From: Paraferrimonas haliotis
Lineage (GTDB): Bacteria > Pseudomonadota > Gammaproteobacteria > Enterobacterales > Shewanellaceae
DNA length: 64,000 nt
Direction: 5' to 3'
Assembly: GCF_002282895.1 (NCBI RefSeq)
Contig: NZ_NRRB01000004.1
Coordinates: 186,001 to 250,000 of the forward strand
The position numbers and the translations under genes are program-made. Below the pieces are notes generated by a model. The model was not told the origin of the DNA, did no database searches, and saw only the letters and a list, made by a program, of their open reading frames with translations. Shown one piece after another: positions 16,981 through 25,504 of this stretch (positions are counted from its first letter, which is position 1; each line of letters opens with the position of its first letter).

Positions 16981-18189
16981 ATGCAAGGTTTTCCTGTTAA
17001 GGCGTTTGCAGCGTTAACAACCGCTATCCTGATGTCCCTCAGTTCAGCTCGAGCTGATGTACAGCCGCAACCGTATGTTTTTGAGAATGGCTTAGAACTC
17101 AATCCATACGTAAAGGCGAGCTTGTTTAATGATAATAACGTTATTCGTAGCCAGACCGATACCATTAGCTCTTTTGGGAGTCACATCGAGCCAGGCGTTG
17201 AACTGGTCGGCAATCCGGGTAATTCACAATTTGAAGTGGGGTATCGTCTCGTTCAAGGGAACTACTACGACTCGAACGACGATAACTTTACGGACCATTT
17301 CTTAAACGGTGTATTCAACTGGAATCTCGCCACTCGCCATCGACTAAACTTCTATTACAATTTCGATAAAATGCATGAAGGACGAGGCTATGGTTTCTCC
17401 GAAGGTCGAGGGGAACTGTTTGATGAAGTTGTAAAGATAGATCGACAAACCGGCGAAGTGGTTTACAGCTTTGGTGGTGAAAACGCCACGGGTCGTATTG
17501 ACGTCGGTTTTCGACACCGAGACAAACGCTATACCAACTTCCGAGATGCAACACAGTTTCAAGATCTTACTGAAACGCGCTATTTAGCGACATTTTTCTA
17601 TCGTATCGCCGCTAAAACCAGTTTACTAATCGAAGGCGTTAAGGTCGATAACCGCTATAAAGTAACGCGAGACCAAACTTTTAGCCGAGACAATGACGAC
17701 TACTTTGCTTTTGTTGGTGCAGAAATGAGTTCTGACTCAGCAAAGCTGACAGGTAAAGTACGCCTAGGTTATCAAAACAAGCGCTTTAAAGAGGGGCGGG
17801 ACGATTCTTTCCACGATTTTAGTTGGGACGTAAACATTGGCTACTTACTAAAAGCTTATTCAAAGCTTACTTTGGAAACCAGCCAACGGGCCAAAAACCC
17901 CAGTCAAGAAACCGGTGATTATGTTAAAGCCAGTCTCATTCGCCTTAATTGGAAGCACTTTTGGCTCGACCGTTTTGCAACCATAGCAGAGTATCATTAC
18001 GGTAAGGATGCATACAGCGGCATCGTTCGAGATGACACCATAAAAGAATATACCGTAGGGCTAGAGTACGATGTTCAACGCTGGATGAATGTGGGTCTTA
18101 GCTATACCGATACCAATAAAAGCTCAAATGCTGCCGGAATTGGTTTTGACCAAAGCATTATAGCCGTAACTTTCCACGTGACCTTGTAA
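16981..18189 (+). CDS. Outer-membrane beta-barrel protein of EPS secretion
   Basis: 402 residues: signal peptide (cut near SARA/DVQPQ) then a protein made of alternating amphipathic strands rich in Tyr/Arg/Asp (e.g. GYRLVQGNYYDSN, HRLNFYYNF), ending in a strand finishing FHVTL. It resembles the BBP2/EpsL-type barrels that accompany Wzy-dependent EPS export genes such as the vps cluster. SD ATGGAGG is 4 bases before the ATG. First gene of a tight operon reaching at least to 27340. A pore or export role is inferred. Confidence 0.8.
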   Translation: MQGFPVKAFAALTTAILMSLSSARADVQPQPYVFENGLELNPYVKASLFNDNNVIRSQTDTISSFGSHIEPGVELVGNPGNSQFEVGYRLVQGNYYDSNDDNFTDHFLNGVFNWNLATRHRLNFYYNFDKMHEGRGYGFSEGRGELFDEVVKIDRQTGEVVYSFGGENATGRIDVGFRHRDKRYTNFRDATQFQDLTETRYLATFFYRIAAKTSLLIEGVKVDNRYKVTRDQTFSRDNDDYFAFVGAEMSSDSAKLTGKVRLGYQNKRFKEGRDDSFHDFSWDVNIGYLLKAYSKLTLETSQRAKNPSQETGDYVKASLIRLNWKHFWLDRFATIAEYHYGKDAYSGIVRDDTIKEYTVGLEYDVQRWMNVGLSYTDTNKSSNAAGIGFDQSIIAVTFHVTL

Positions 18190-18193
18190 GCCT

Positions 18194-18739
18194 ATGATGA
18201 TTTTGAAACGGTTTATCTTAGCTATGGTGACACTTTGCGCAGTGCAGTTCTCTGCATTAGTGCAAGCCAACAGTTTTGAAAGTACCTATAAGCTAGGCCC
18301 TGGCGACAAGATCATGATAGAGGTTTTCGGAGAGGAGGAACTGACTTTTGAAACCCTAATTGGCTCAAGCGGTCGCATCAATTACCCATTTTTAGGGCAG
18401 TTAACCGTTAAAGGGTTAACGGTTGAACAACTGAAGGACCAAATTGTACGTGGTTTAAAAGGTGACTATCTTTTAAAGCCAAACGTTCATGTCCGTATTT
18501 TGGAATACCGTCCATTTTTTGTAAATGGCGAGGTTAAACGCCCTGGCGGCTATCCTTATCAGCCCAACCTTACCGTAAACACAGCCATAGCCCTTGCCGG
18601 CGGCTTTACTGAACGCGCGTCGAAAAACGGCATCTATTTGAGTAACAGTGAATTTCCAAACCGTGAACCTAAAAAAGTTGGGTTAAACCACAAGGTGCAG
18701 CCTGGAGATATCCTCGTCATTGATCAGAGCTTTTTCTAA
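18194..18739 (+). CDS. Wza-like polysaccharide export protein (short form)
   Basis: 181 residues: signal peptide (cut near VQA/NSFES), a Poly_export domain (YKLGPGDKIMIEVFGEEEL, then GRINYPFLGQLTVKGLT) and one SLBB domain (FVNGEVKRPGGYPYQPNLT, IALAGGFTERAS). There is no lipobox Cys and no C-terminal barrel helix as in full Wza (~380 residues), so the outer-membrane pore is probably supplied by the barrel protein encoded upstream. It lies 4 bases after that gene. Confidence 0.9.
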   Translation: MMILKRFILAMVTLCAVQFSALVQANSFESTYKLGPGDKIMIEVFGEEELTFETLIGSSGRINYPFLGQLTVKGLTVEQLKDQIVRGLKGDYLLKPNVHVRILEYRPFFVNGEVKRPGGYPYQPNLTVNTAIALAGGFTERASKNGIYLSNSEFPNREPKKVGLNHKVQPGDILVIDQSFF

Positions 18740-18753
18740 GAGTAGGTATTCTC

Positions 18754-21018
18754 ATGAATGATAATCAAATGATTGCAGGAATCTCATCGGTTAACGAGAA
18801 GCCACTGGATCTCAAGAAACATCTATTTGCGATCCTTAAACACAAATGGAAAATTCTATTCTTCGCTTTGGTCATCACAGCGGTAGCAGTGGCTTTTGTA
18901 TTGTCGAAGCCTCATATGTATACCGCCAAAGCGACGTTAATGATTGAGCCAAAAGATTCCCAAATGTTAAGTGGCGATCGAGTGTTTGGTATCGATACCA
19001 GCTCCTCGGAATATTTGCTCACTCAGTTCGAGATTTTAAAGTCCAACACCATTTCCCAGGAAGTTATTGAGCGTTTAAACCTCCAAAGCCACAAAGAATT
19101 TAACCCGAATCTTCGGGAGCCTATGTTTGCAGACCTCAGAAATTACATTGAAATCCATTTGGCCGAGAGTGAGTTGGCCGCGCAACTAGGCTTGACGCCT
19201 AAAGTGGAACAAATACCGAATGAGGCGCAACGCCTAGCTCAGGAAAAGGCTTTGGTGTTGGCCAGTTTTAAAAGTCGTTTAGTCATTGAGCCAAAACGCA
19301 AAACGCAATTAGTTTCCATCAGCTTTACCAGTGAAAACGCCGCACTTGCAGCACTGATTGCTAATGAATTGGGTACGGTATACATAGAAAACAACCTCAA
19401 TGCCAAATTTCAAATGTCGAAACAGGCGTCTGAATGGTTAGGCGATCGCATGCAGGTGTTAAAAAATCGACTTAATGAGTCCGAAACCAAGTTGCAAGAA
19501 TTTGTTCGAAAAGAAGGCTTAGTAGAATCTGACAGTAAAGCAGGCGTGTCGGAGTTAGCATCTCGAGAACTTAACGAATTAACTTCGAAGTTAAACGAAG
19601 CTAAGAACCGCAGAGTTGCGGCGGCCTCGCTGTATAATTTAAGCACTTCTGCCGAAAATGACTTAGCGGTGATGTCGACCCTACCAGAAATAACGAACCA
19701 TCCTTTGATTAGGGACCTAAAGTTAGCGGAAGGGCAAGCAGACCGATTAGTCATGGAATTGTCACAGCGCTATGGACCTAAACACCCAAGGATGCAAACC
19801 GCACAAGCGGAATTACGGTCAACTCGTCAAAAATTAAACAAAGAACTCAATGAATTACTTCGTGGCATTAAAAATGAAGTTACTTCCGCCCGAAATGCTG
19901 AAGCGGCCCTGTCAGCAGAGATCCAGACCAAGAAAAACGAATACCGAGACTTATCGGTTAAACGTACTCGATACAACGAATTGGCTCGCGAAGTAGATTC
20001 CAATAAGCAGTTGTACGAAATGTTTATGGGGCGCTACAAGGAAACCACTGCTTCCAGCGATTTTGGAGCAACCATAGCCAACTTTACCGACAAGGCAGTG
20101 GCGCCGCTGTATCCAAGCGCACCTAAAAGAAAGCTTATTGTTGTTTTAGCGTTTCTAACCGCACTGGGCTTTGGTTGTGTTATTGCGGTCATAAGAGACG
20201 CGTTGAATGAAGGCTTTGTGAACGTACAACAGGTTGAGGAAGGGCTAGGGCTTAATCTATTAGCCGCTCTTCCAAAGGTTAAATTTAATAAGAGCGAAAT
20301 TGAAGCCTATTTGTACTTTAACGAAAAAGATAAGAGCTTCGCTGAAGGGATCCGAACGGTTCGGACCGGTTACATGCTGTCTAACCTTAACTCTGATAAA
20401 AAAGTCGTGTTAGTAACCTCAACCGTACCTTCAGAGGGTAAGTCAACCTGTTCAACCAGTTTAGCGTTTGCTTTGTCATCGTTAGAAAAAACCTTGCTAA
20501 TCGATGCGGATTTGCGCAAACCTTCACTAGGGACAAAGTTTAAATTCTCCGGGTTCCAACCGGGCTTAGCTAACCTTATCGCCGGTACTCATGATCTCGA
20601 GGACTGTCTTGTTCACGATCGACGTAGCGAATTAGACATTTTGCCTGCTGGATTGATTCCTCCAAACCCGTTAGACCTGTTTGTATCAAAACGATTTGAA
20701 CAAATCCTAGCCATGCTAAAAACAAAGTATGACCGCATTGTTATAGACAGTGCGCCGCTGCAGCCGGTCAGTGATACGCACTTGTTAGCCCAACATTGCG
20801 ACTCCTGTATTCTCGTTATAAAAGCGGCAACCACCAGACAACCGCAGGTTAAAGTTGCGGTAGGTCGATTAATTCAAAACGGAGTAAGAATTGATGGCGT
20901 AATTTTAAATCGCATGGATTTAAAAGACGCTCACAAATATGGCGATTATCAAACCTATTCAGATTATTACACCCAAAACCATAATAAGGTCCACGGAAAG
21001 GAGGCGCGAGTTGCTTAG
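18754..21018 (+). CDS. Wzc-like polysaccharide copolymerase with BY-kinase domain
   Basis: 754 residues. Wzz domain with TM1 at ~31-49, a long periplasmic coiled-coil region, TM2 at ~459-478 (LIVVLAFLTALGFGCV), then a cytoplasmic bacterial tyrosine kinase: Walker A VPSEGKST (~560), Walker A' LLIDADLRKPS (~582), Walker B RIVIDSAPL. The tail carries five tyrosines (729, 732, 735, 738, 739), the autophosphorylation cluster. It controls EPS chain length and export by phosphorylation cycles; the phosphatase is encoded next. Confidence 0.95.
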   Translation: MNDNQMIAGISSVNEKPLDLKKHLFAILKHKWKILFFALVITAVAVAFVLSKPHMYTAKATLMIEPKDSQMLSGDRVFGIDTSSSEYLLTQFEILKSNTISQEVIERLNLQSHKEFNPNLREPMFADLRNYIEIHLAESELAAQLGLTPKVEQIPNEAQRLAQEKALVLASFKSRLVIEPKRKTQLVSISFTSENAALAALIANELGTVYIENNLNAKFQMSKQASEWLGDRMQVLKNRLNESETKLQEFVRKEGLVESDSKAGVSELASRELNELTSKLNEAKNRRVAAASLYNLSTSAENDLAVMSTLPEITNHPLIRDLKLAEGQADRLVMELSQRYGPKHPRMQTAQAELRSTRQKLNKELNELLRGIKNEVTSARNAEAALSAEIQTKKNEYRDLSVKRTRYNELAREVDSNKQLYEMFMGRYKETTASSDFGATIANFTDKAVAPLYPSAPKRKLIVVLAFLTALGFGCVIAVIRDALNEGFVNVQQVEEGLGLNLLAALPKVKFNKSEIEAYLYFNEKDKSFAEGIRTVRTGYMLSNLNSDKKVVLVTSTVPSEGKSTCSTSLAFALSSLEKTLLIDADLRKPSLGTKFKFSGFQPGLANLIAGTHDLEDCLVHDRRSELDILPAGLIPPNPLDLFVSKRFEQILAMLKTKYDRIVIDSAPLQPVSDTHLLAQHCDSCILVIKAATTRQPQVKVAVGRLIQNGVRIDGVILNRMDLKDAHKYGDYQTYSDYYTQNHNKVHGKEARVA

Positions 21019-21039
21019 TCGGCTCGCCTTGATCAACTG

Positions 21040-21774
21040 ATGATTGATATTCATTGCCATTTATTACCAGGCATAGACGACGGCCCTGATGATCTAGAGA
21101 CCGCCTTAGCGATGGCGTCGATGGCTTTAGAAGATGGCATACAACACTCCATCGTGACCCCTCACATAACCCCTGGCCGGTTTGAAAATCAGCCTCATCA
21201 AATCGCACAAGCTTTTATGCAGTTCAGACAACATTTGCTAAAAGCAGAGTTAAATTTATCGACCTCGTTCGCAGCCGAATTACGGGTAGACCCGACCGTG
21301 TTAACGCTTGCAAGTAGCAATAGATTACCTACGTTGGGAACACTAAATGGGCAACAAATAATTTTGTTGGAAATGCCTCACACTAACGTACCTGTGGGTA
21401 TTGAGAAGCTGATTCGCTGGCTGTTACAGCGAGACATACGCCCGATTATTGCTCATCCAGAGCGTAATCGTGACGTATGGCAGTCTCCACAAAAGTTATC
21501 GCCTTTAGTTCAGCTCGGTTGCTATTTTCAAATCACAGCAGGTTCGCTGCTCGGGGCTTTTAGACGAGAGTCATACGATCGCGCCATCGAATTATTACAA
21601 CAGGGGCTGGTATCGAGTATCGCAACCGACGCTCATAATCTAACCACGCGTCCGCCAAAACTTTCCCAAGCCGTTAAAAAAGCCGCAAATGTAGTAGGAG
21701 AGGCGAAGGCGAAGGCTATGGTTATCGACTTTCCACAATCCCTATTGTCCAGCGCAAGGGATGGACAGTTATGA
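21040..21774 (+). CDS. CpsB/YwqE-type tyrosine phosphatase (PHP family)
   Basis: 244 residues. PHP metal-site motifs: DIHCHLLPGIDDGPDD at the N-terminus, EMPH, IIAHPERNRDVW, TAGSLLG and SIATDAHN. This is the Mn-dependent phosphatase that removes phosphate from the tyrosine tail of BY-kinases, most familiar from Gram-positive capsule loci; many proteobacterial loci use a low-molecular-weight Wzb instead. It sits 21 bases after the kinase gene and overlaps the polymerase gene by 4. No clear ribosome site precedes the ATG, suggesting coupled translation. Confidence 0.92.
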   Translation: MIDIHCHLLPGIDDGPDDLETALAMASMALEDGIQHSIVTPHITPGRFENQPHQIAQAFMQFRQHLLKAELNLSTSFAAELRVDPTVLTLASSNRLPTLGTLNGQQIILLEMPHTNVPVGIEKLIRWLLQRDIRPIIAHPERNRDVWQSPQKLSPLVQLGCYFQITAGSLLGAFRRESYDRAIELLQQGLVSSIATDAHNLTTRPPKLSQAVKKAANVVGEAKAKAMVIDFPQSLLSSARDGQL

Positions 21775-23096
21775 ATACCTTGTTGTCATTATGGGTGAGC
21801 GAAGATTGTCGCTCGTATTCGTTTTCACAGAAATTGGCCATCGTCATTTTTACCGCTATCAGTGTGCAGGTTTTGCGAATTGCGTCACCGGATTTTAGCG
21901 CGGTAAACTACCATGAGTTTGGCGTCGACATGCTGGTTGAGGATACTTCAGGGAGTGGGGCTGGCAAGTATCTCTTTTGGTTCAGTCTATTTGCCTTATC
22001 ACTGTTTCTTTGTGCTCAGTTTCCGAAAACTGTCAGTCAGTTTTGTCTATCCCAAAAACCGTTGCTAATACTGGTAATTTTCGGAGTCATAAGCGTTGCA
22101 TGGGCGCTTGCGCCAGTAATTTCTTTCAAGCGTTCAGTCATGCAAATCATTCTACTGGTAACCGTATTTAGTGCCGTTATCTTTATAAAAGACATACGAC
22201 AAATATTTCTAATTCTTTATCGGCTGTGCTTCATCCTTTTGTTCATCAATTTGATGAGCATTCCCGCAGGCGTAGCGTTTGATCTTAACGGCGCCTTTCG
22301 CGGAGCGTTAACTCATAAAAACGTAATGGGTCAGTACGCTGCACTGAGCCTATACATGGGAGCGGCGGTCTATTACTTTTGTGGCCATACAATAAACAAA
22401 CTGGGCTTAGTTTTTTACAGCGCGCTTTGGGCAGCATTGCTACTTTTGTCCATTTCAAAAACCTCCATCGCCCTGTTTGTTCTGGTACCTATGCTGATAG
22501 TGGGGCTGGACTACATTGGTCAGTCATTAAGACTTCAGGTTGGAACCGTATTATTTCTAGCCATTGCAGGTATCAGCTTATTCATTGCATTTGGCACGGC
22601 CTGGTTTGGATTGAGTATTCAACCCTTCTTACAGTTATTTGTTGAGGATACCAGCCTTACCGGGCGAGATTTCATTTGGGGCTTTATGCTCGATGAAATC
22701 AAGGAATCTTGGTTAATTGGCTATGGATTAGGATCGTTTTGGGGCATCGGTTTTGACTCCCCAAACATCCGTTACGGTGAAGGGTTTATTGTGTTTTTGC
22801 ATCAAGCGCACAATGGCTACATCGACCTGTTAGCGCAATTGGGCGTTATTGGCTTACTCGCCTATATTGGTTGCTTAGCTCAGTTCTCAAAACACGTCAG
22901 TGGCTTTCAATTTAGCCAACGTAAACTGTTTTATATTTGCTGGATCTTAATGCTTTTTTCGTTAACGAATAACATTACTGAATCCAGCATAATTAGGGGG
23001 CTTCATTCAATTTGGGTGATTCAATTGTTGGTGATAGCTATCGCTCTTAGAGCGCATAAAGAATATAGGCAAACGACATATGGAACCGCTAATTAG
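21771..23096 (+). CDS. Wzy/O-antigen ligase-like EPS polymerase
   Basis: 441 residues with about 11-12 hydrophobic helices and one large periplasmic loop late in the chain. The loop holds LTGRDFIWGF and HQAHNGYIDLLAQLGVIG, the signatures of the Wzy_C (O-antigen ligase/ExoQ) family. Expected role: joining lipid-linked repeat units in the periplasm. ATGA overlap with the phosphatase gene and 17-base overlap with the GT2 gene. Polymerase versus ligase cannot be decided from sequence; context favours polymerase. Confidence 0.8.
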   Translation: MNTLLSLWVSEDCRSYSFSQKLAIVIFTAISVQVLRIASPDFSAVNYHEFGVDMLVEDTSGSGAGKYLFWFSLFALSLFLCAQFPKTVSQFCLSQKPLLILVIFGVISVAWALAPVISFKRSVMQIILLVTVFSAVIFIKDIRQIFLILYRLCFILLFINLMSIPAGVAFDLNGAFRGALTHKNVMGQYAALSLYMGAAVYYFCGHTINKLGLVFYSALWAALLLLSISKTSIALFVLVPMLIVGLDYIGQSLRLQVGTVLFLAIAGISLFIAFGTAWFGLSIQPFLQLFVEDTSLTGRDFIWGFMLDEIKESWLIGYGLGSFWGIGFDSPNIRYGEGFIVFLHQAHNGYIDLLAQLGVIGLLAYIGCLAQFSKHVSGFQFSQRKLFYICWILMLFSLTNNITESSIIRGLHSIWVIQLLVIAIALRAHKEYRQTTYGTAN

Positions 23097-24003
23097 CATT
23101 TGTATTTGCACTTATAACAGACCGTTTATTTATGAATGTTTGATGAGTTTAGCCGCACTAAAGGTGCCAAATTCTTTTCGTTTGGAGTGCGTTGTTGTAG
23201 ATAATTGCAAGCAACAATCAGGCCGCGTATTCGTAGAACGCGCCGGTGAACAATTAACCATTCCTGTTCGCTATTATGTAGAACCACGAAAGAATATTTG
23301 TTTAGCTAGAAACCTATGTGTTGCTCATGCTAAAGGACAGTGGATTACCTTTATTGATGACGACGAGTTGGTGGCCGAAGATTGGCTGACGCAACTTATG
23401 GACGCCGCTATAGAGTTTAAAGCATCGGTCGTTATGGGCAGTGTCATTGCCTCCTACCCCGAAAATACCCCGAAGTGGATTGTTGACGGAGATTATTTTA
23501 ATCGCACCTTGTCGCCAAGAGGCACTGAAATTAACGTTGGTGCTACTAACAATGTATTAATTTATAAAGATCACTTACCACAGCGACAAGGCCCATTCGA
23601 CAGTGACTATGGCATTACGGGGGGCGGTGATACCGAATTGTTCAATACCATGCATAACCAAGGCCGACGCATCGTTACTTGCCCGCAGGCTAAAGTGTTC
23701 GAAACCGTCGAGAAAAAACGCTTAAACGCCGATTACTTACTCAAACGCTCCATTCGAATCGGCGAAGTTTATGCTCGAGTCTTCTTTAAAGATAAGTGGC
23801 GTGTTAACAGTCTCATTGGTTTTATAAGAGCCATATTTCTCACTATAGTCGCAAGTGCGTTGCATGCATTTGCCCGTGTTACTCATGCCAAAGGCTCATT
23901 TCGCTATCAGCTCATGCAAAGAGCAAATTACGGTAAGGTTCGCTATTTTCTGAATGTTGAACGCATTGAAATCTATGGCAAACATAAAGAGGGGCAAAAC
24001 TAA
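23080..24003 (+). CDS. GT2-family glycosyltransferase
   Basis: 307 residues, GT-A fold. N-terminal ISICICTYNRP nucleotide-binding motif, the metal-binding FIDDDEL (~93), and the later GGGDTELF acceptor/catalytic segment (ED-like). A C-terminal hydrophobic stretch (~248-265) may attach it to the inner membrane. The stop TAA overlaps the next ATG by one base. The transferred sugar is unknown. Confidence 0.88.
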   Translation: MEPLISICICTYNRPFIYECLMSLAALKVPNSFRLECVVVDNCKQQSGRVFVERAGEQLTIPVRYYVEPRKNICLARNLCVAHAKGQWITFIDDDELVAEDWLTQLMDAAIEFKASVVMGSVIASYPENTPKWIVDGDYFNRTLSPRGTEINVGATNNVLIYKDHLPQRQGPFDSDYGITGGGDTELFNTMHNQGRRIVTCPQAKVFETVEKKRLNADYLLKRSIRIGEVYARVFFKDKWRVNSLIGFIRAIFLTIVASALHAFARVTHAKGSFRYQLMQRANYGKVRYFLNVERIEIYGKHKEGQN

Positions 24004-25496
24004 TGGATAGCTCTAATAATGTGATAGAAGAGGGTGTTGCAATGCGCTCTATTGACCCTAGTAAACCCGTAAAGTTAAGCACTCCTATCGAAGCTTTATC
24101 GCAGCTATCACACCTTCCTAAATCGACTCCCATTGTTGTTGATTTCGATGAAACGCTATGGCTTCGAAATTCGGTAGAACAGTTTTTATCTTCCGCGAGA
24201 CCCAATTTATGGGTAGCCATCATTTTACAACTGTTAGGCTTAATCAGGCCTTGGGATTGGTTTAACAGCATTAACCCTGATCATATTAGAGACAAAATAC
24301 GCATTGGTGCAGTGTTGCTTTTAGCGCCTTGGACTTTGTTTTTTTGGCCCAAGACCGCAAAGAAACGGGTGAATGAATGCCTTAATAGCGCCCTAGTAGA
24401 GACACTAAGACGTTTTGACAAGGTGTACATAGCGAGTTACAGCTTCGGCTTTATCATTACCCCCTTAGTTGCGGCGAGCAATGTACCCTGGCCAGTAGTT
24501 GTGAGCGCAGATTTTGGCAACTATCGGACGCTGCGCTTATTAGGCAAAGGAAGCATCGTCGAAAAGAACATTGGCGAAGAAGAGCTGGCGAACAGCGCAA
24601 CCATTAGCGACAGTCGTCTGGACAACGATTTGTTTAGAAAAAGCAAATATCCTTTATTGGTTAAGTGGCCAACCGCGGTAAATATACCGGCCGGTAGAAC
24701 ACCATTATTACCTTTTTCATACTTAAAGCGGGTAAAACGGCCCAATGAAAGTTACTTCACCCGAGCAATCATTGGCCACGACTACCTAGTATTGCTGCTC
24801 GCTTTTGCTTGTTATTCTGCAGAGCCTTTCCTAACCGCCTTAGCGTTATTTCTTTTCTTACTGAGTTATTTTACCGCTTATGAAATTGGCTATTATGAAA
24901 ACGATAAGCTGGGCCTGCAGTATGAAGAAAATCCCAAGGTTAGTGATGGTTATAAGCGATATGCACCGCACTTTTCGGTTGTCTACGCTTGGATCTTCAG
25001 TCTTATTTTAGCGATACCCGCAAGCGTTACTTTAGCGTTGGCAAATAACGGCAGTGCTGCTCCAATGTCTGTGTTAATCATTTTTGCCAGTTTTACAGGC
25101 TTGTTGATAAGTGTTCGGCTTATGTTTGCTTGGTTTAATCGCTTGCCTGTACAGGGGCGAATCTTACCCATGCTATTGCTTCAATTAGCCCGCAGTTGCG
25201 GTTATTTAGTGATAGTCACAACAGGCACAGTGGGTGTGGCGTTTTGTATTAGTCAGGCATTGAGTAAATGGATTCCTTATGTTGTATATCGATTTGGTGG
25301 AAGTCGTCGCGACATTCCTAACCACCTAATTAACGTTATCGCATTGGCTATCTTGTTGGCATTTGCTGGGTTATCCGGCGCTCTAGAGCTTACTCGTTTA
25401 CTAGAATGGCAAAGCATTTTGATCATTAGCTACTGCCTATTGCGTGCCGCTAAAGATGTTTATAAGTTTCGTAAACAATTACAGTTAATGAGGTGA
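24003..25496 (+). CDS. HAD phosphatase domain fused to a UbiA-like membrane domain
   Basis: 497 residues. Residues ~40-230 form a HAD hydrolase: motif I VDFDETL (Asp47, Asp49), motif II IASYS (Ser145), a basic region (Lys182/188) and motif IV SDSRLDND (Asp203, Asp207), all intact. Residues ~255-480 contain about seven to eight membrane helices. After the second is ENDKLGLQYEEN (Asn300-Asp301), a weakened form of the Asp-rich UbiA motif, and a later loop reads RFGGSRRDIP. A known relative in principle is the polyprenyl-phosphate phosphoribosyltransferase (UbiA family) plus phosphatase pair that makes pentose-lipid donors. That role here is inference; the membrane-domain assignment is tentative. 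Confidence 0.6.
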   Translation: MDSSNNVIEEGVAMRSIDPSKPVKLSTPIEALSQLSHLPKSTPIVVDFDETLWLRNSVEQFLSSARPNLWVAIILQLLGLIRPWDWFNSINPDHIRDKIRIGAVLLLAPWTLFFWPKTAKKRVNECLNSALVETLRRFDKVYIASYSFGFIITPLVAASNVPWPVVVSADFGNYRTLRLLGKGSIVEKNIGEEELANSATISDSRLDNDLFRKSKYPLLVKWPTAVNIPAGRTPLLPFSYLKRVKRPNESYFTRAIIGHDYLVLLLAFACYSAEPFLTALALFLFLLSYFTAYEIGYYENDKLGLQYEENPKVSDGYKRYAPHFSVVYAWIFSLILAIPASVTLALANNGSAAPMSVLIIFASFTGLLISVRLMFAWFNRLPVQGRILPMLLLQLARSCGYLVIVTTGTVGVAFCISQALSKWIPYVVYRFGGSRRDIPNHLINVIALAILLAFAGLSGALELTRLLEWQSILIISYCLLRAAKDVYKFRKQLQLMR

Positions 25497-25504
25497 GGCT
25501 AACT

